Assembly (NCBI RefSeq): GCF_020184175.1
Contig: NC_065530.1
Span: forward strand, 1,116,001-1,180,000
Reading direction: 5' to 3'
DNA from: Aphis gossypii
Lineage: Eukaryota > Arthropoda > Insecta > Hemiptera > Aphididae
DNA length: 64,000 nt
The translations under genes and the position numbers were made by a program. A model generated the notes under the pieces. It saw only the letters and a list, made by a program, of their open reading frames with translations, made no database searches and was not told where the DNA came from. Positions 12,066 through 26,405 of the stretch are shown here, piece by piece (positions within the stretch are counted from its first letter, which is position 1; every line of letters starts with the position of its first letter).

Positions 12066-15000
12066 CATAAATATACAGTATAAAATTATTCTACCTCAGA
12101 GACATTTTTCTCCGATTCATTTGACTTTGTTGATATAGCTTTGAACAAATATTTTGGACGCTCAATAAAAATAAAACGAAATCATTAAAACACAATAAAT
12201 TGTATCGAGTTATGCTTGATGCATTATAGTGACGTAGTATAAACATAACCATACTCGTATTATTATTATTATTGCATAATAAACATTGTGATGTGGGTCT
12301 GGTTAGGTATATTGCAGGAATAAATAATTTCGTCTATTGTATAGACGGTGACCATCGCTATTGTGTACAAAGATTTTGGCTCTAAAGACACCCTTACATA
12401 ACATATAAATCATTTTAAAGGCCTTTACCTCTAAATCACTAAAGAAACGCCCTTAAGTCAAAGTCATGTGTACGCCTACACGTGTATATTATATTGTAAT
12501 ATAATATCAATATAAACGAATTTTCATGTCTAAGACAATTTTTCTGCTTAAATTTTGTTTTTATGATATTACGTATAACGATACAAACATTACAAACACT
12601 TACTGGATTTTAAAATTATAAAAGTTCTATCGTTCTGTGTACGGATTTCCAACTTAAAAACAATTTAAAATAAATTCAACATTTTAGTTTAGGTATACTT
12701 AACTTTTTTCTTTTCTTTTTTTATCACTCTGTATACACATTGCCTTGAGTACTTTATCTCTTTATCGAATTCGGCAAAACCTTTTGCGCCAATTTCAGCA
12801 CCTATTCGAAGAATTCTCCAGCAATCGTGTTTTTAACTTCACCGCGGGAGACTTCATCTCTTTATAACACAGTGCGAGCGCAATGAATCATCTCGGACCA
12901 TAACTCTTATGTTCGGGAAAACATCTGCAACAAATATTTATATTATTTTCTAAACAATAATATAATATCAATCTGAATGGTCGACCAGAAATGCGTAGTT
13001 ATGATTTTGTTTTTGAACAATAAACGTTAAGTGAAAGTGTAGAAAATATTTTAGAACATATTACTATTATTCTTTATTTTAATTATAACTTATGAGACAT
13101 AACTACCTCATATTGCAATTCCGTAATACTATCATAATACAGCTAGATGACTAGGTCTATGATAAATTATTGGTAGGTACATCATTAATTTATGACACTG
13201 ATTTATATTAAGTACATCATAAATAACTAATAAACCAAAAATACTATTATCATACATATATATTTTATATATATTTATTTCTTTTATCTAAATAATTTAT
13301 ACTTATTTTAGAAAGTAAAGAAAATTTAAAACAAGTTTGAGTATATTTAGAATTAAAATATATAATTCCTATTTTAATTATATGCATCCCTTAAGCTAAA
13401 TACGTCAGTACCTATATTTTACTTATAATCCAATTTAAATGTCAAATTACAAATTAATTATTTATTTGGGGTGTTATCAATAAATAAATAAATAAAAAAA
13501 AAAAAAACAACATTTTACTATTAAGTAAAATTAATAAAACGTAAAGCTGAACTTAAATTAACTTTAAGACAATGAAACAATTTAGTTATTAAAAAATTAA
13601 CTTTTTAGTATTATGTTAAGTTGCATTCTGTGATGTGTATTTTAATTTTTAGTTATAATTTCTTTTACTTGAGGTTATCACCTAGCTTTTTGAAAATGTT
13701 ATATATGTTTACACGTATTTAATTCAAATTATTTATTAATAATTATTTTATACATACAATACATATTTAAAATGTTTAATTATTATTTGTATATTCAAAT
13801 TCTGCGATATGATCTTTAATTTAACTTACTTATTTTATTAATAGTAGAATAGAAATCAACTTTTCAAAAATGATCTATTAGTCATTTAACTATGCCAAGT
13901 ACAAGAATTTTATTAATACGAGCAAAAAGATCAAATTTTAATTAGTCTACTTTGAAAGTTTAAAACATTTTTTATTAATACAATATTTATAGTGACTTAT
14001 TCAATAGCACATAATATGAGAAATGTACGATGGTCACAGAAAATAAAATACTTTGATGTTGAAATGAATCCAATTTTTTTTTGCGTCGGAATGTTTTATG
14101 AATCAAAACAACTCTTGTCAAAAGCTATTTTATTTTTATACATATTATAATAACGTAAAATACAACTATCAAATCTTATTTTTTCATCAGTGTTGAGTGT
14201 GTTCTATAAAGATAGACACTATAATAATATTACTAAGTCCGGAGAAAATCGTTCATTTCTTTTTCGTACTTGAAAGTAAATTTTTATATGAAATAAAATC
14301 GATATTCTCTAATTTAAATTTGTATGTTGACAATTTTCAGAAGTTGGTGTCTTGGTGTATATGTTTTACAGGCTTACAGTTATGATAAAACTCATGGAAC
14401 TTCATATTATAATATAATAATATTATGATGGCCGCATTATTTTATGTAGGGTGAGTGATCGTACGGCGCAGTGTACCCGCAAAAACGGAACTCAGACTGA
14501 ATACGGAGTGTGTCATGATGATATTTTTTTTTTTAATCGTACACTTATTAATATTTAGTCGGTAGTGATAATTTTTTCTTATTTCTGTTTTTTTTATCTG
14601 TTGGACCAAATTCTGCAGCAGTAGCAAACTAAATATAATGTATACACTAGTATAGCTATACATACCTATATATTATACGCAACAGTGCAATGGCACACAC
14701 GTGTGCATAAAAATATTAATGTGCATTAAATATCTCTTAATATAATATTTTACTCGACAAAAGTTGAACGATACTGCCGTTGCATTATACATCAAATACA
14801 AGAGTTTAATAATACATTGATCAGGTACTTATAAATTATCCGCAATAAAATCGATTATGTAACTGTATTATTTCTCGTTTTATTAAAAAAAAATGTGGCC
14901 TTTTTTCGTTAGATGTAAAATTAAATAAAAACCAATAAATCGTTTGCGCATAAAAAGTCCTTGTGTCTTATTGTAAATATTTAAGTTTTTAATTATCACA

Positions 15001-15120
15001 CAACACATTTATCGCATACTCAACCAAAGCTTATCATTTTGGATGACCCTATGTATAAGTATGGGGTATTGTAAGTATTGGTAAGCACTATTATAGAAGT
15101 ATACGTAAATAATATTATGA
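12066..15120. other. AT-rich non-coding DNA with a lone repeat end
   Basis: No supported gene. At 12722-12735 TTATCACTCTGTAT resembles the right terminus of the TACAGGG-type MITEs. Immediately beyond it, 12740-12930 is a higher-complexity block with interrupted frames on both strands, possibly a decayed transposon or unique DNA. From 13000 to 15120 the sequence is A/T-dominated with poly(A)/poly(T) runs and no recognisable element. Confidence 0.45.
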
Positions 15121-15760
15121 GGATATTTAATAAGTGCGACCCACGGGATGTCCGTTGAGCAGCATTATCGGCGCAGTGTTTATCTGTAGTTATAAGAATA
15201 ATAGTGTGTGTCTGTGCATGCGTGTATTGTCATAATCGGTCGGGACTAGCTCGTTATTAGCGATAATGACTGTGCAGCAGCTACCTTTCCGTGACACTCG
15301 GGAACCACCTTCTTTAAACATCCCAAAAAAAAAAAAAAAAGAATAATAATAAAAAAGAATAAAACGATACGAACAGAGTATAGGTCGAAACCGGCCTAGT
15401 CATCCGACACTCTCTGACACCACCGCCGCCGTATAACACAGCGTATTTTTCTCCCGTCTGTAGGTATATTATAAACGCGACGGGAGCTGTAGCTATGTGT
15501 ATAGTCAGCTGCGACGGCGGCGGGGGAGCGCGTGTGCGTGGGTTTGTCGACAACGGCGCGGGGGTAGAGACGACGGGTGGCGGCGTAAGGGGGAGGTGAA
15601 GAGATGAAAAAAAACTTTTGGTATGTGCCGGTATTTCCCCCTTCCTCCTTTTTTTTTATTCTTTGCCGAGTGTAGGAGAGACGGGGACGACGATGACGGC
15701 GGCGATGGTGCTGTGTATACGTGTGTTGCGTGCGCGTATATAATACGCGTGCAGCGTCTC

Positions 15761-15779
15761 TGTGTGTGTGTGTGTGTGT
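15761..15779. repeat. (TG)n microsatellite
   Basis: An uninterrupted TG dinucleotide run of about 19 bp within the GC-elevated island. Confidence 0.9.
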
Positions 15780-16562
15780 ACGACGACGCAACCTCGTGTT
15801 GCAGCGGCGTGTTGTAGAATAAAGGCAAAAAAAAATAATAATAATAAATAAATAAACCTATATATAATATATATATACACGAGCGGAGAGAAGCCGGTCT
15901 CTCTCTCTCGGGCGCGCGCGAGATCGTGCACCGGAATAAAGACGTCCGTTCTATATAATGAGGCGGTCTCGTCGATCGGCCAATGGCTGTGGCGTCGAAC
16001 CGTGGATGGGGGGAGGAGGGGGTACTTGCTGGACCGCGGTGATGGTGGAGGAGCAAAAGAGAGACGTCGCGGTCGCGGTATAGAATACAGGGAAAGGAAA
16101 AAAAACATACGTATATATATATATAGGTATACCTACGCGCGTATTATATCTGGACTAGCAATAGTGGTGGTGGTAGCAAGTATATATTATATGATCCGGC
16201 ACTGTACACACGCACACACGTGATGCTGCGGGGTGCAGAGAGCACGGCCAAAAAGAAACGACTGCACGAGACCAAACCGGTATAGGAATAAGAATATAAT
16301 ATAATATATCTGTATAGAAGCAGACGGCGTTGAGACGCGGCAAGGCGAGTGGACGATAGAGAAGGAAGAGCACAGGATACGCCGGTGGGAGTGATAGAGA
16401 TAAACGGATAGTACCTATAGGTATATATACGTTTATGGAAGATACCGCAGGAATACAAACAAAAGGATTTCGTATATTATAACGTCGTCGTAGTCGTTGT
16501 CGTTGTCGTCGCACACAGAAGGCGCTCCTCACTGTACACTTGATCCTGTTATAACAATAGGC

Positions 16563-16594
16563 ACGACGACGACGACGACGACGATGATGATGAT
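16563..16594. repeat. (ACG)n to (ATG)n trinucleotide tract
   Basis: About seven ACG/GAC units followed by four ATG units. On the plus strand one frame reads Thr then Met repeats, which explains the odd 85-codon frame at 16497-16754. Confidence 0.9.
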
Positions 16595-16760
16595 GTTCTC
16601 TGGGACAAAGGGGATTAATAATATTTTCTGTGTGTTTTATTTTTTCTCCTTATTCTTCTCCATCACCGCAGATAAGAAGCTCGCTGTACACTCATTAGGA
16701 CACACGTATATTTCACTATGGCGTTGTACTAACCCGCGACCAATAAAAATATAAACTATT

Positions 16761-19540
16761 AAATATTGAACTAATTATTTCAGTATAAAAATATAATATA
16801 TAGCTCACGTTTAGCCATCAAGTATAATGGAAGTAGCAAGGAGACGATTCTTCGGGGGAAATGCATTATTAATTAGATGTGACACATCGTCTCGTTCGGG
16901 TGCAGTGCTCGGTGCGTACGTACTGGCACGATCGTAATGAGATCGTCTTTTGTGTACACGCATTTCGAACGATAATAAATTGTTTGATAATCATGTATAT
17001 TGTTGTGACACACTACACGCAGTGGATAATATATGTATGCTTACCTGTAAAAAAATAACAATAATATGAAGATCAGTATGTATATATTGGTATAATAATA
17101 GATAAAGCGTAAAATATTATATTATATATCCGTCGCGCCATCGCCATCACGAGATGGACGATTCTTATCGGTTTTTTATTCTTTACACTCTCACAGTGGA
17201 CGATTTTTCATTCAAATCCCATGTATGTAATATTATAATGATATATCATTTGTATCATGTATCCGTTGTAGTAGGTATATAATGACATATTATGTTTCTT
17301 GACGAAATATTTCGATAACAACTAGAATATTATAGTTTAAATATAATATGAAATATGTGTTTTTCGTATTTCTATTCGATTCGAATAATACCATATGAGT
17401 GTACTGTATGATATATTGTTACGTTTAAAATATTTTATAATTCGTACATTTTTTCTTTAAAAGAACATGTGTAAGAATTTATACCTTACATATGTAGTAT
17501 AATGGTATATACTTTGAAGGGTTGATATCGTATCCTGGTGGTACAAAAAGAACAGATTCAAGGGATAGATGATTTGGTAGTTTTTATGACATATATCGAG
17601 TTCAAACCTCATAATTCACCAAGTTTAAATATGAAACATTCAATACAATTTTGTATTTAAGAGTATATAAAATGTTAGTGATGTCCCATACATTTTTTTT
17701 AATAAATTGGAGAGAACACTTAACCTTCAACGTCCAATTAAATAAATATAATAATAATTAAACTTTTTAATAAGGTTATATTTATACCTACCTATTATAT
17801 ACAATATATTATTAATTGTATTATAATATACTCCATTTAAATATTTTTAATTTTATTCACGTAGGTGTCTATTGTTACTAATTCATAGAAACAAAAACTT
17901 TCAAATTAAAAATTTTAGTATTGAAGGCCTTTTACTATATAAGTGCAGATTTATCCTTTTACGTCAGACACGTATAAGATAATTATTAAATTCAGTGGCG
18001 ACCTTTTAGACTGTAACTGGTTTACTTAAACAATTCTCATTGGCCACGCCATTAATCGTACTCGTAAGTAGACGATATCAAAGTGATAAATAAAAACTTT
18101 CCAGTATTGTATCGGTGCAATTCGTAAATATTACTAAAATATAAAGGTAAATTATTAATTACTGTTTTGTCAAAAATAATATTGTACACCTAATTGCAAT
18201 GTGTTAAGTGAATTTGTTTTTTTAAAAGTTCAATAGATATTTACATATTTAAAATGTTTGCTTTCTAAACTTTATATGATATGTAATTATATGTATGAAT
18301 AATTTAAATAAGTCTGTTACCTAACTATAATAAAACATATATCTACTGGGTATAAGATATTCATGATGTCTGTAAATTGTAAATACATGCATATCTTGTA
18401 AGACGCCTATAATAAGTTACGATGTTGGTAGGTGTATATACTGCACTTATTACTTAATTCACGAGTCGACACGGTCGATTTAGTGATCATGTAGTATGTT
18501 GCAGTTCATGTACTAATACTAAAGAATATCGAATGCATTTGCGCAAAACACACATCGTTTCGCGCCAATCGTTTAGAAACTAAAATATTTTAATGAGACC
18601 GTCAAATGCCGTTTCATTGGAGGTAAGCGGAGACCGCATATCAATAATCTAAAATGTTTCCAAACGTCGTCGTATACACGTGCGGTCGCCAATATATAAT
18701 AAATACGTACACATAGTACAAGACATGTATAATACTGTACACGTTACATGTGGGTATATACTATAATAATATGTACACTTCTATCTCTTATAGGCAATTC
18801 AGAACACGATAGGTACACGGAAAAACCGCGCCCGATTGTGAAGAGTCAAGTCATTCCTATAAATATATGAATGCCATCTCATCGAGGGCGTTAGAATTGG
18901 AGCGGTAACAGAGATGAAGTTTCAAAGAGAATTTGCAATTTAAAACTATTATATTATTAGGTCGTCAATGAAAACGATGACAGTGTACAGAGTATCGTAA
19001 GTTTATTTTACAGAGCATACGTAAATTAGAAAATCCTACATATTTAAAAAAAAAAATCTTTTAAAATCGTCTCTAACTCATATAATACGATACACCCACC
19101 AAAGAAATATAGCATGGCCATGTTTTATAATATCAGCTACGGCCACCGATGCCACTGCGGAAGTGGAGATGATACTATGCATTGAGGTATTCTGATATTT
19201 TTCAAGGGAGTATCATAACTCATAAAACACTGACTCTTCTATAACAATCATTTTATGTAATAATATATAAATATTATAAACTTTCAGATACTTAATTAAA
19301 ATTTCACATCAATCTAGATGAGTTAATAATATGTTATATTTGTAGAATGAATTTCTATTTTCACTGTTCGATACTAATGATTGAAAAAAGTGAAAACGAT
19401 ACGGCTAAAAGGGGGTGGGATGTCACATTGTTCTGCAGAACGAGGGGGAGGTTGTCTCAAATTGTTCGGTTATCCATATGGATACAATATTGATGTACAT
19501 AATGCGTATCATGGTAATGTTATATAGTTTATTGGTTGAC
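16761..19540. other. AT-rich non-coding DNA with possible splice-like sites
   Basis: No gene is called. A strong donor-like site (GGAG followed by GTAAGC) lies at 18619-18628, and an AG...GT-bounded 50-bp open segment lies at 19137-19186. Both are noted as weak exon candidates. GC rises modestly at 18440-18900. The rest is AT-rich, with no recognised repeat. Confidence 0.4.
19137..19186 (+). other. Possible 50-bp microexon
   Basis: The segment follows TTTTATAATATCAG and is followed by GTATTC, so it has AG/GT borders. One frame is open throughout (TATDATAEVEMILCIE). The other two frames hit stops. The acceptor has a weak pyrimidine tract and the donor is not a strong consensus. Such configurations arise by chance in 64 kb, so this is only a pointer. 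Confidence 0.1.
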
Positions 19541-21110
19541 CGCTGCGGCAGTAAAATAATTTAATAATATAAAACCATACCCGTCGGACTCATAATCTGC
19601 GTAGGCCGACACCCTCGATAAACGCGCCGTCACAGCGGTCGCTTCTGTGCACGGAGACTATTGACGCTACCGCTGTTTTAAAGAGTAGTACTCGACATAT
19701 ATCATAATATTAACGATATAATATACAGTAAAACGTTATAGGTACCTATATTGTAAGAAAATACGAGAATCTCGGGATTTTCGTATTTCTTCGTACCACG
19801 CGATTTATGGGATGGATGAGGGGCGCCTGATACAACGTAAACGCGAAATGCGCGGGAGACTCAAACGCCGCCCGCGCCATAGAGACGACGTATTATAATA
19901 CAAAAGCCTCCACGATGCGAACGAATAATAAATATACATTGTAGGTAGGTCGGATCAGGTGTATATTATAATATATAGGTATATTATAACATAATAATAA
20001 AGAGCGGATTGTCTTTGTCGCACGGTGCAACACTACTTCGGCCCTTGTCGGTGTTTATCTATATATATATATTATATATGTACATTGTATAATATATAAT
20101 ACGACATGACGCACGACGACGGACGACATAGTGTGCTGTTTTATATTATAGAGAACTTATTGCCTCCAGACGTCGGCGGCGGCGGCCTCGCCCTTGTCCG
20201 AGAAATTTATTCGTGGACGTTTATGTAGAAGGACTCGGAAAACAGCAGGACGAGAGATAATATACACGCACGCCGTGTGGCTGCAGCGTGGCGCGTACAA
20301 GGAGCACACCAGATAAATCGACAGATAGAACCATTAAATTTAAAACGCGGACAGCGGTACCGGGACGCGATTGCAGGAGGTCGGCGGGGCAGGGGGTGAG
20401 AGAGAAAATAATAAAAACCAGCCGACAACCGACCAAACGCCTCCTCCTTCTCCTCCAGCGAACACATACAATACGAATACGAATAATAATATTATAATCT
20501 CTTTTCGGTATCTCTCGGCTCTCTGCGCGCGAGCAGCACCCGAGGAGCTGCGGGACGGACGTCGACAACGACGACGACGTAGAAACGGAGAGACTATACA
20601 TACCTATAAGTACTGTACACATTATATATACCTCTCCGGAAGGCGCTATATTATATGGTTCCAAAACTGGTTATTTCAAATTATATATAGGTATATATAC
20701 ATTTTCGTGGACATGTTAATACGCGTTGGCAGCGGCTAATATATATTATAATATATAATATATACGTTTTAATAATATTATACGATTTATACCCGGACGA
20801 GGAACCCCGCGCGCTGCGGTGAATATAGTAATGTATAAAAAAAAAAAAGTAAACGAAACGGAGAAATGTGACATACACCCGATCCTTTAATTCCCATTAA
20901 TTTACTGCCGGTGTGTACCTGTGTATAATACACAGCACCGAGTCTCGATGACGTCCGTTTTTGATAATTGTGCGGTTTCGTGTCGTTTTGTACACAAATC
21001 GGTTCTTGCTTATTACCGTCGATGCCACCGTCGCCGCCCGTCACCTCATGACCACCGTCGCCTTAATCTTTATACGCTCGTTTTCTTTTATCCGAGTTAC
21101 TGCGACCAGA
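19541..21110. other. GC-elevated island
   Basis: GC-richer patches at about 19560-19690, 19800-19920, 20120-20640 and 20940-21070 are separated by short TATA-like AT runs. GGCGGC words lie near 20174-20186 and CGACGACGACG near 20566-20579. Overlapping plus and minus frames (up to 147 codons at 20221-20664) have Arg/Ser/Cys-rich unrecognised peptides and look like chance. A promoter or enhancer role is possible but unproven. Confidence 0.4.
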
Positions 21111-24100
21111 TGATATAGGTAACGATTTTTTCCTCTTGAAAATGATACACATCATAAACGTATTATTACGGATGTAATCTTGTTGAAATGATTGCGATGT
21201 CAAATAATATATAGTACATTATGTAAAGTGTATACATTCTTCGTCTTCGTGTAGGTAAATACCTCTGTCATTGTCATATTATAATGTGTAATAAAAATTT
21301 TTCTTTAGAGGTCTATTTATCTGTTATTGTTTTTTTTATTTGATTCCGACACTAGTCATGAATCATAAGTAACATACATTATTTATTAGTGTTTATATGA
21401 AATCTCGTGTTTGGTCTCAACGATGTGCTCTGATATTAAAACCCTGAATAAATAACAAATAAATACTACATGGATATGTAATTTGGAGATATCGAAGTAC
21501 GTAGCTGTTGAATATTTGAAAAAATTTACAACGTTAAAATAATTGAAATATATTAGACATTCTATGTACTTTTTTTGATTAAACTTCTTCTACATAATAT
21601 AAAAAGTTTAGCCGTTTAGCGTTTGAAGTGTGTAGTTTGTATCAATTTAGTGGGCTAAACACACTATAAATATTATTTTTTTATTTTATTGACGACTAGG
21701 CTAAGTTAGAACCAATACTTCAAATTTGTTAATTATACATTTTCAATATTATTAATATTTATTAAAATCTTTATATTATTTTGGTATTATTTATTTAATA
21801 ATTAACGATAACATAAATATTATAATTTTAAATTGCCTGTGTCGTGAACATTATATATGTCACAGTCGCATATTTAAATTGTTGAGTACCGGAAATGATA
21901 ACTATACACTGTATAATATGCACATATACACAACGTATTTTTGTGCGAAAAGAAATTCTTATTTTTGTAATGAACATTATTAATTTAAATAATACACGTG
22001 TTTTATATTTAATCCATACCTTTAATAATAATATAAAATATATTTTATTTGGTCGCGTGTAATATTGCGATGATCTATAATAAATTGTTATTTACCACTC
22101 GTTCTTTCTCCGTGGTACCTACCCATCACTCGAAATCCGTTTCGTTTTTTTTTCCGTGTCGTTAATAATTGTTAAAATAGTTGTTGCCACGTCATCGTCA
22201 GTCAAAGGGATTCAACACCCTCTTGTATTGGTTTTCTCGCCACATCAATGCATCGCGCGGCATAATAGAGACTTACACTCTGACACAAACCGTGCTGGTG
22301 GCTGCTGCTGCGGGAACTACCTATATATTATTTTGTAAATGGACGTGCGAGTGTTAGAATTTAATCACGCATCGACGCCTTACAATAGAAAATGAAAATT
22401 AACGTTTTGTATAGAATATTATACACATATATAACTATACCGACGCTGCAGTAGTCGTGTGTATCTACTGCACGATCTTTAACAAACAGACAATAACAAC
22501 AATAATTCTGCTGTAACGTCGTCGTCCGCACTCGAAATTCAAAATGACGTATAGAAATTTTTATTTCCTACACATTATTAGTTAATAGTTAACTGTGCGC
22601 TTATGACGTGAGTGATGTGTGTTGTATAATATTATATCAAGACGCAGATCCATTTAAGTTTGATTTACGCTCATCATTTTGTTAAGTTTTACATTTTTTG
22701 ATAATATCATTATAAAATCATACTGAAAAAAATATATAATATACCTATTTTTCAATGTTTTATCGTTATAATTTTTTTTAAAGATTTTCAATAAATCAAT
22801 AATTCATCTCAGTAAAGTAGTTTTTACGCTAATATGATTTGGCTCAACAGTTATGAATAATATATTTTCAACGTAATCATTTTCGCTATTTCATTGATGC
22901 ATAGCTTTTCGTTTACAAACATTTTAATGCGCAACATTTTTTCAGTACGTCCTAAGATTATACCGATTCTTGACGTATATACAATTTACGCCTGCTGTAG
23001 CACTGTTATTAATTTATCATTTACGTAGCTATTTCACACGCGTGTACTTGCCCTTCAAAAACACACAAAATACAAAAAAAACCGCTGACGGATCAAACAT
23101 ATTTATGCTGTAAATTATATACTCGATAACATTTCGTACACAGCTGATATCATCTGAACGACGCAAAAAAAACTTTTTATTCTCTTACCTTTTTAATTTT
23201 TTTTTTCCATTGACATCTGAATTGTGTTTTGTGTAGGAAGCGCAATCGTTTATACAACCCGTCAATAAACGTGAAAATTTTCTTACGACTTGCACAATAA
23301 AATTGCCTGACAAAGAAAACTGACTACTGATAAATAAATTATATAAAGGTATCACACACACCGCAGTCACACCGACAGATGGGTACTATTTTAGAATACA
23401 ACAAAAATGCTTTTTATTGGTTTTGACGTGTATTCACAAAAATACCCGTCGTCGACAAATAAAACCATTTAAATAACTACTGACACGTCTTTATATAATA
23501 TTATGTTTTAAATCTAATCCTCGTTTTATCGTTGACGGCTTGCAATATAGTATGCTTATTTTTTCCACAAATATTATAATATAATTGTATATTATCTACG
23601 GACATGTTTTACGTCGAGAAGTCAAAGTTTATAGACATGTCTCCCCGTGTAGCAAGTATATTATTATATCGTATTAAAAAAATAAACCTTCTAAACCTTT
23701 TTTAGTTACAAGAAACATAATACGTTTTAAAGTATATAATAATATTTAGTCTTTAACGGTTTTTTAACGAGTTTCAAAATAACCACGACGCGACGCAGTT
23801 AAAAAAATACATAGAAATTAATTCGAATACTCAAGAAATGAGAATTAAAAATAATCATCATTCAACTTTTTTTAAATTGTGTTTAAAACACTTAGTTTAA
23901 TATGCACAGCGGTCGTATATATACAATATACTATGCAATAATAATAAGAGATTAATTAATTTTAGTCATAAAAAAAATATTTCTTGTTCATAATATTATT
24001 TTATTTTTATTTGTTTTATCGTCAAGACGTTGAGTAAAATATTATAGTAAATATACTGAATCACTGATCTTTTTTTAATTGTGAGTCATTTATTTATAAA

Positions 24101-25840
24101 TTAAAAACACCTTGACCTAATACAAAAATAAATTCATAGACTGCAATTATGTCTAACAATTTTTTTGTTTGTTCTTTAAAAAATATGTAAGTCTGCATTG
24201 CTGCACTTTCAACTTACAACAGCAAAACCCGTATAAACATTTTCTATTATATACATAATATATACATTATACATATGATAAAAATCCGAAATAGGTGTTA
24301 GCATAGACATTACCTGTAAAAATTACCTATTGGTGCTAAAAAATGGTGTACTTGAAGTATGGCATATTTGATTAAACGTGTTGATGAATCACTGAACTTT
24401 AATAAATTTCTGATCTGATTAAGGGAAACATCACTTATTCAAATGTTTTCAACACTTTTGACAGTTATCGGTAGTTTTTCTTTGCAAAAAAAAAACAGAC
24501 TTTGAATAGTACTGTAACAACTAAAATAGATCTACAACAAATATATAATAAACCTTAATCAATAAAGGTAGAAAAAAAAATTGAAACTGAAACTAAAACT
24601 ATTTTTTATAATCTCATAATAATAGGTATATCATTTATTGCACACATTTTTAACTAATAAATCAGTAATAATATAATTTTGATTATTGATTTTCTAAGTA
24701 ATTTATTATTTCTTCTTGCTTAATAATAACTGATATTAAGTAATGATCATAAACTGGTATAAAGTGCGTTTTGAAAAACTAATATTTACCGGAAGTTCAC
24801 TAAGAATTAACTTTATCTGATAATATTTTCCAGTCCAAAGATTACGAATTTGTATTGTATTTTTTTTTTTTTTTTTGTATCGGATATTGTTCTTTTCATA
24901 TCCAAAAGGTATTCGAAAATTATTGAACCGTACATTTCGATACAATAGTACCTACCTACTTACTTTAACAACAACAAAAATATCTATTCTTTATATTTTT
25001 TTTGTTTTTTTGATTAATATGCTTCAAATGTCTTTATAATTTGGTCTTAAAAGGTCTTCGGTTCGAATTTCACATTAGGTTATCTATCTTACTACTTTAC
25101 TTTATCTTATTACCTTATTATTAACAATGGCCACAATAGATATTAATATATTATATATTATATATTTTATTATTTAAACGTATTATTATAAATATTTTTT
25201 TTTTATTTAATAAGAAATATGCAACTATACAATTAAGCACAACAAGTAATAATGATGAAGAGGATTACATAAGATGAATATGGCACGATGTAGGAGGGCT
25301 CCCAATGGAGCTACCTACTTGGGTATTATAAATATTATATAAAACTTTTATATATTTTTCTTTAAACATCAATAACTAACAACTAACTCATAATTAAAAT
25401 AATATTTGCATTATATTATTGTTATTTTTGGAAAGTTTTGTCCTCAAAAAATGTATATTAGTACCTATTTATAATATAGTTATAGTATAGTATATAGTAT
25501 ATCTAAACAATTTTAAAGTGAAATCTATTAGACGCATTTTTCCAAAACTGCAATAATGAAATTATTTTTGATTCGATGTTTCGGTTTTTTCAATATTTTA
25601 TCAATACAATGACAATGTATTGTACCTACTGAACTTTGCTTGATGTGAGAATACAAATTAAATATCTGAACGTCACAGAAGTAATTTTTTTTATAATTTA
25701 TTTAATATAAAATATTTATAACAAATACTTAAATGTTAATATCGTCATTTGTACTTAGACGGGTGGTCGTACGAACTTCGAAAACGAACATGCAAACTCA
25801 TATAAATTGCATACTAACTATTGAGATTGTGAAAACACTC
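21111..25840. other. AT-rich non-coding stretch
   Basis: No supported gene in about 4.7 kb. A modest GC rise occurs at 22090-22560. Poly(T)/poly(A) runs are frequent (for example 24859-24876). Near 25060-25075 the word GGTTCGAATTT resembles a tRNA B box, but no A box or cloverleaf arms could be found, so no tRNA or SINE is called. Confidence 0.5.
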
Positions 25841-26405
25841 TAACGCCATTGGTTACATTTTGGAGGAGGGGCGCTGGATAATACCTAAATGGTTATATCG
25901 CCATACTTACAAAATGATAAGTATGAAAAAAGCACGTTAACGCGATCTGATCTCTGAAGAGAGGTCTAGGAAAACCAGTACCGGTCAGTTTTTGATGTTT
26001 GAGATGAAATCTAAATGTGAAAAAATTAAAAAATCATCTTGCAAATACATCCAAACTGAATATTAAGTTTTCAAAAAAAAAAAATCATATGTAGGAGTGA
26101 TGTGGATTACGTACGTATATAGCAATATTGGATATTGGAAAAAAGTGATAAGAGTTCAACTCTTTAATAATTAAAAAATCAAATTTAAATACAACAATTT
26201 CTGATAAAATGTCGTTAAAAATGCTAGGGTTGATGTGAGAGGGATATACTATGTAGGGAAATACCTCATCTTATTTAAAAAGATTTTAGTGTCCCCCTTA
26301 GAATTATTTTCTAATCAAAAAGCCATAATTCATTTAAATCTTCAAATATTTTTTTTCGTTTTTGTATCGTCCTTCTAATTGTTTTCCAAAAATTCAAGGA
26401 TTAAA
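25841..26405. repeat. Candidate dispersed repeat (unclassified)
   Basis: This stretch has a more complex, non-AT-run vocabulary than its flanks (for example CGCGATCTGATCTCTGAAG near 25940, and ACCAGTACCGGTCAG near 25974). It resembles intergenic repeats I associate with aphid genomes. There is no second copy in this window and no terminal repeats that I could see, so the boundaries and identity are tentative. Confidence 0.25.

Larger units (their letters stand above)
15121..16760. other. Large GC-elevated, CpG-containing island
   Basis: This is the longest GC-elevated block in the window. It has many CGNCGN words, a (TG)n run at 15761-15779, CT/CG-rich words near 15898-15920, and an (ACG)n/(ATG)n tract at 16563-16594. 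Six or more open frames overlap on both strands (up to 183 codons at 15505-16056 minus). Their peptides are runs of Arg/Pro/Ser/His/Thr from the repeats, so none is called. It may be regulatory DNA, a promoter region or a non-coding exon; this is inference from composition and contrast with its flanks. Confidence 0.45.

Noticed and set aside
15505..16056. 183-codon minus-strand open frame in the GC-elevated island
   Set aside because: Several frames on both strands overlap it. The peptide is His/Thr/Arg/Ser/Pro-rich because of TG and CG repeats, and no domain is recognisable.
17993..18050. Possible small MITE with CAGTGGCGACC start and GGCCACGCCAT end
   Set aside because: The ends pair poorly and the unit would be under 60 bp.
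20221..20664. 147-codon minus-strand and 122-codon plus-strand frames over the same bases
   Set aside because: Mutually overlapping frames in CG-repeat DNA; neither peptide is recognised.
25040..25080. tRNA B-box-like word GGTTCGAATTT
   Set aside because: No A box at the right distance and no cloverleaf pairing could be found, so a tRNA or tRNA-derived SINE is not supported.
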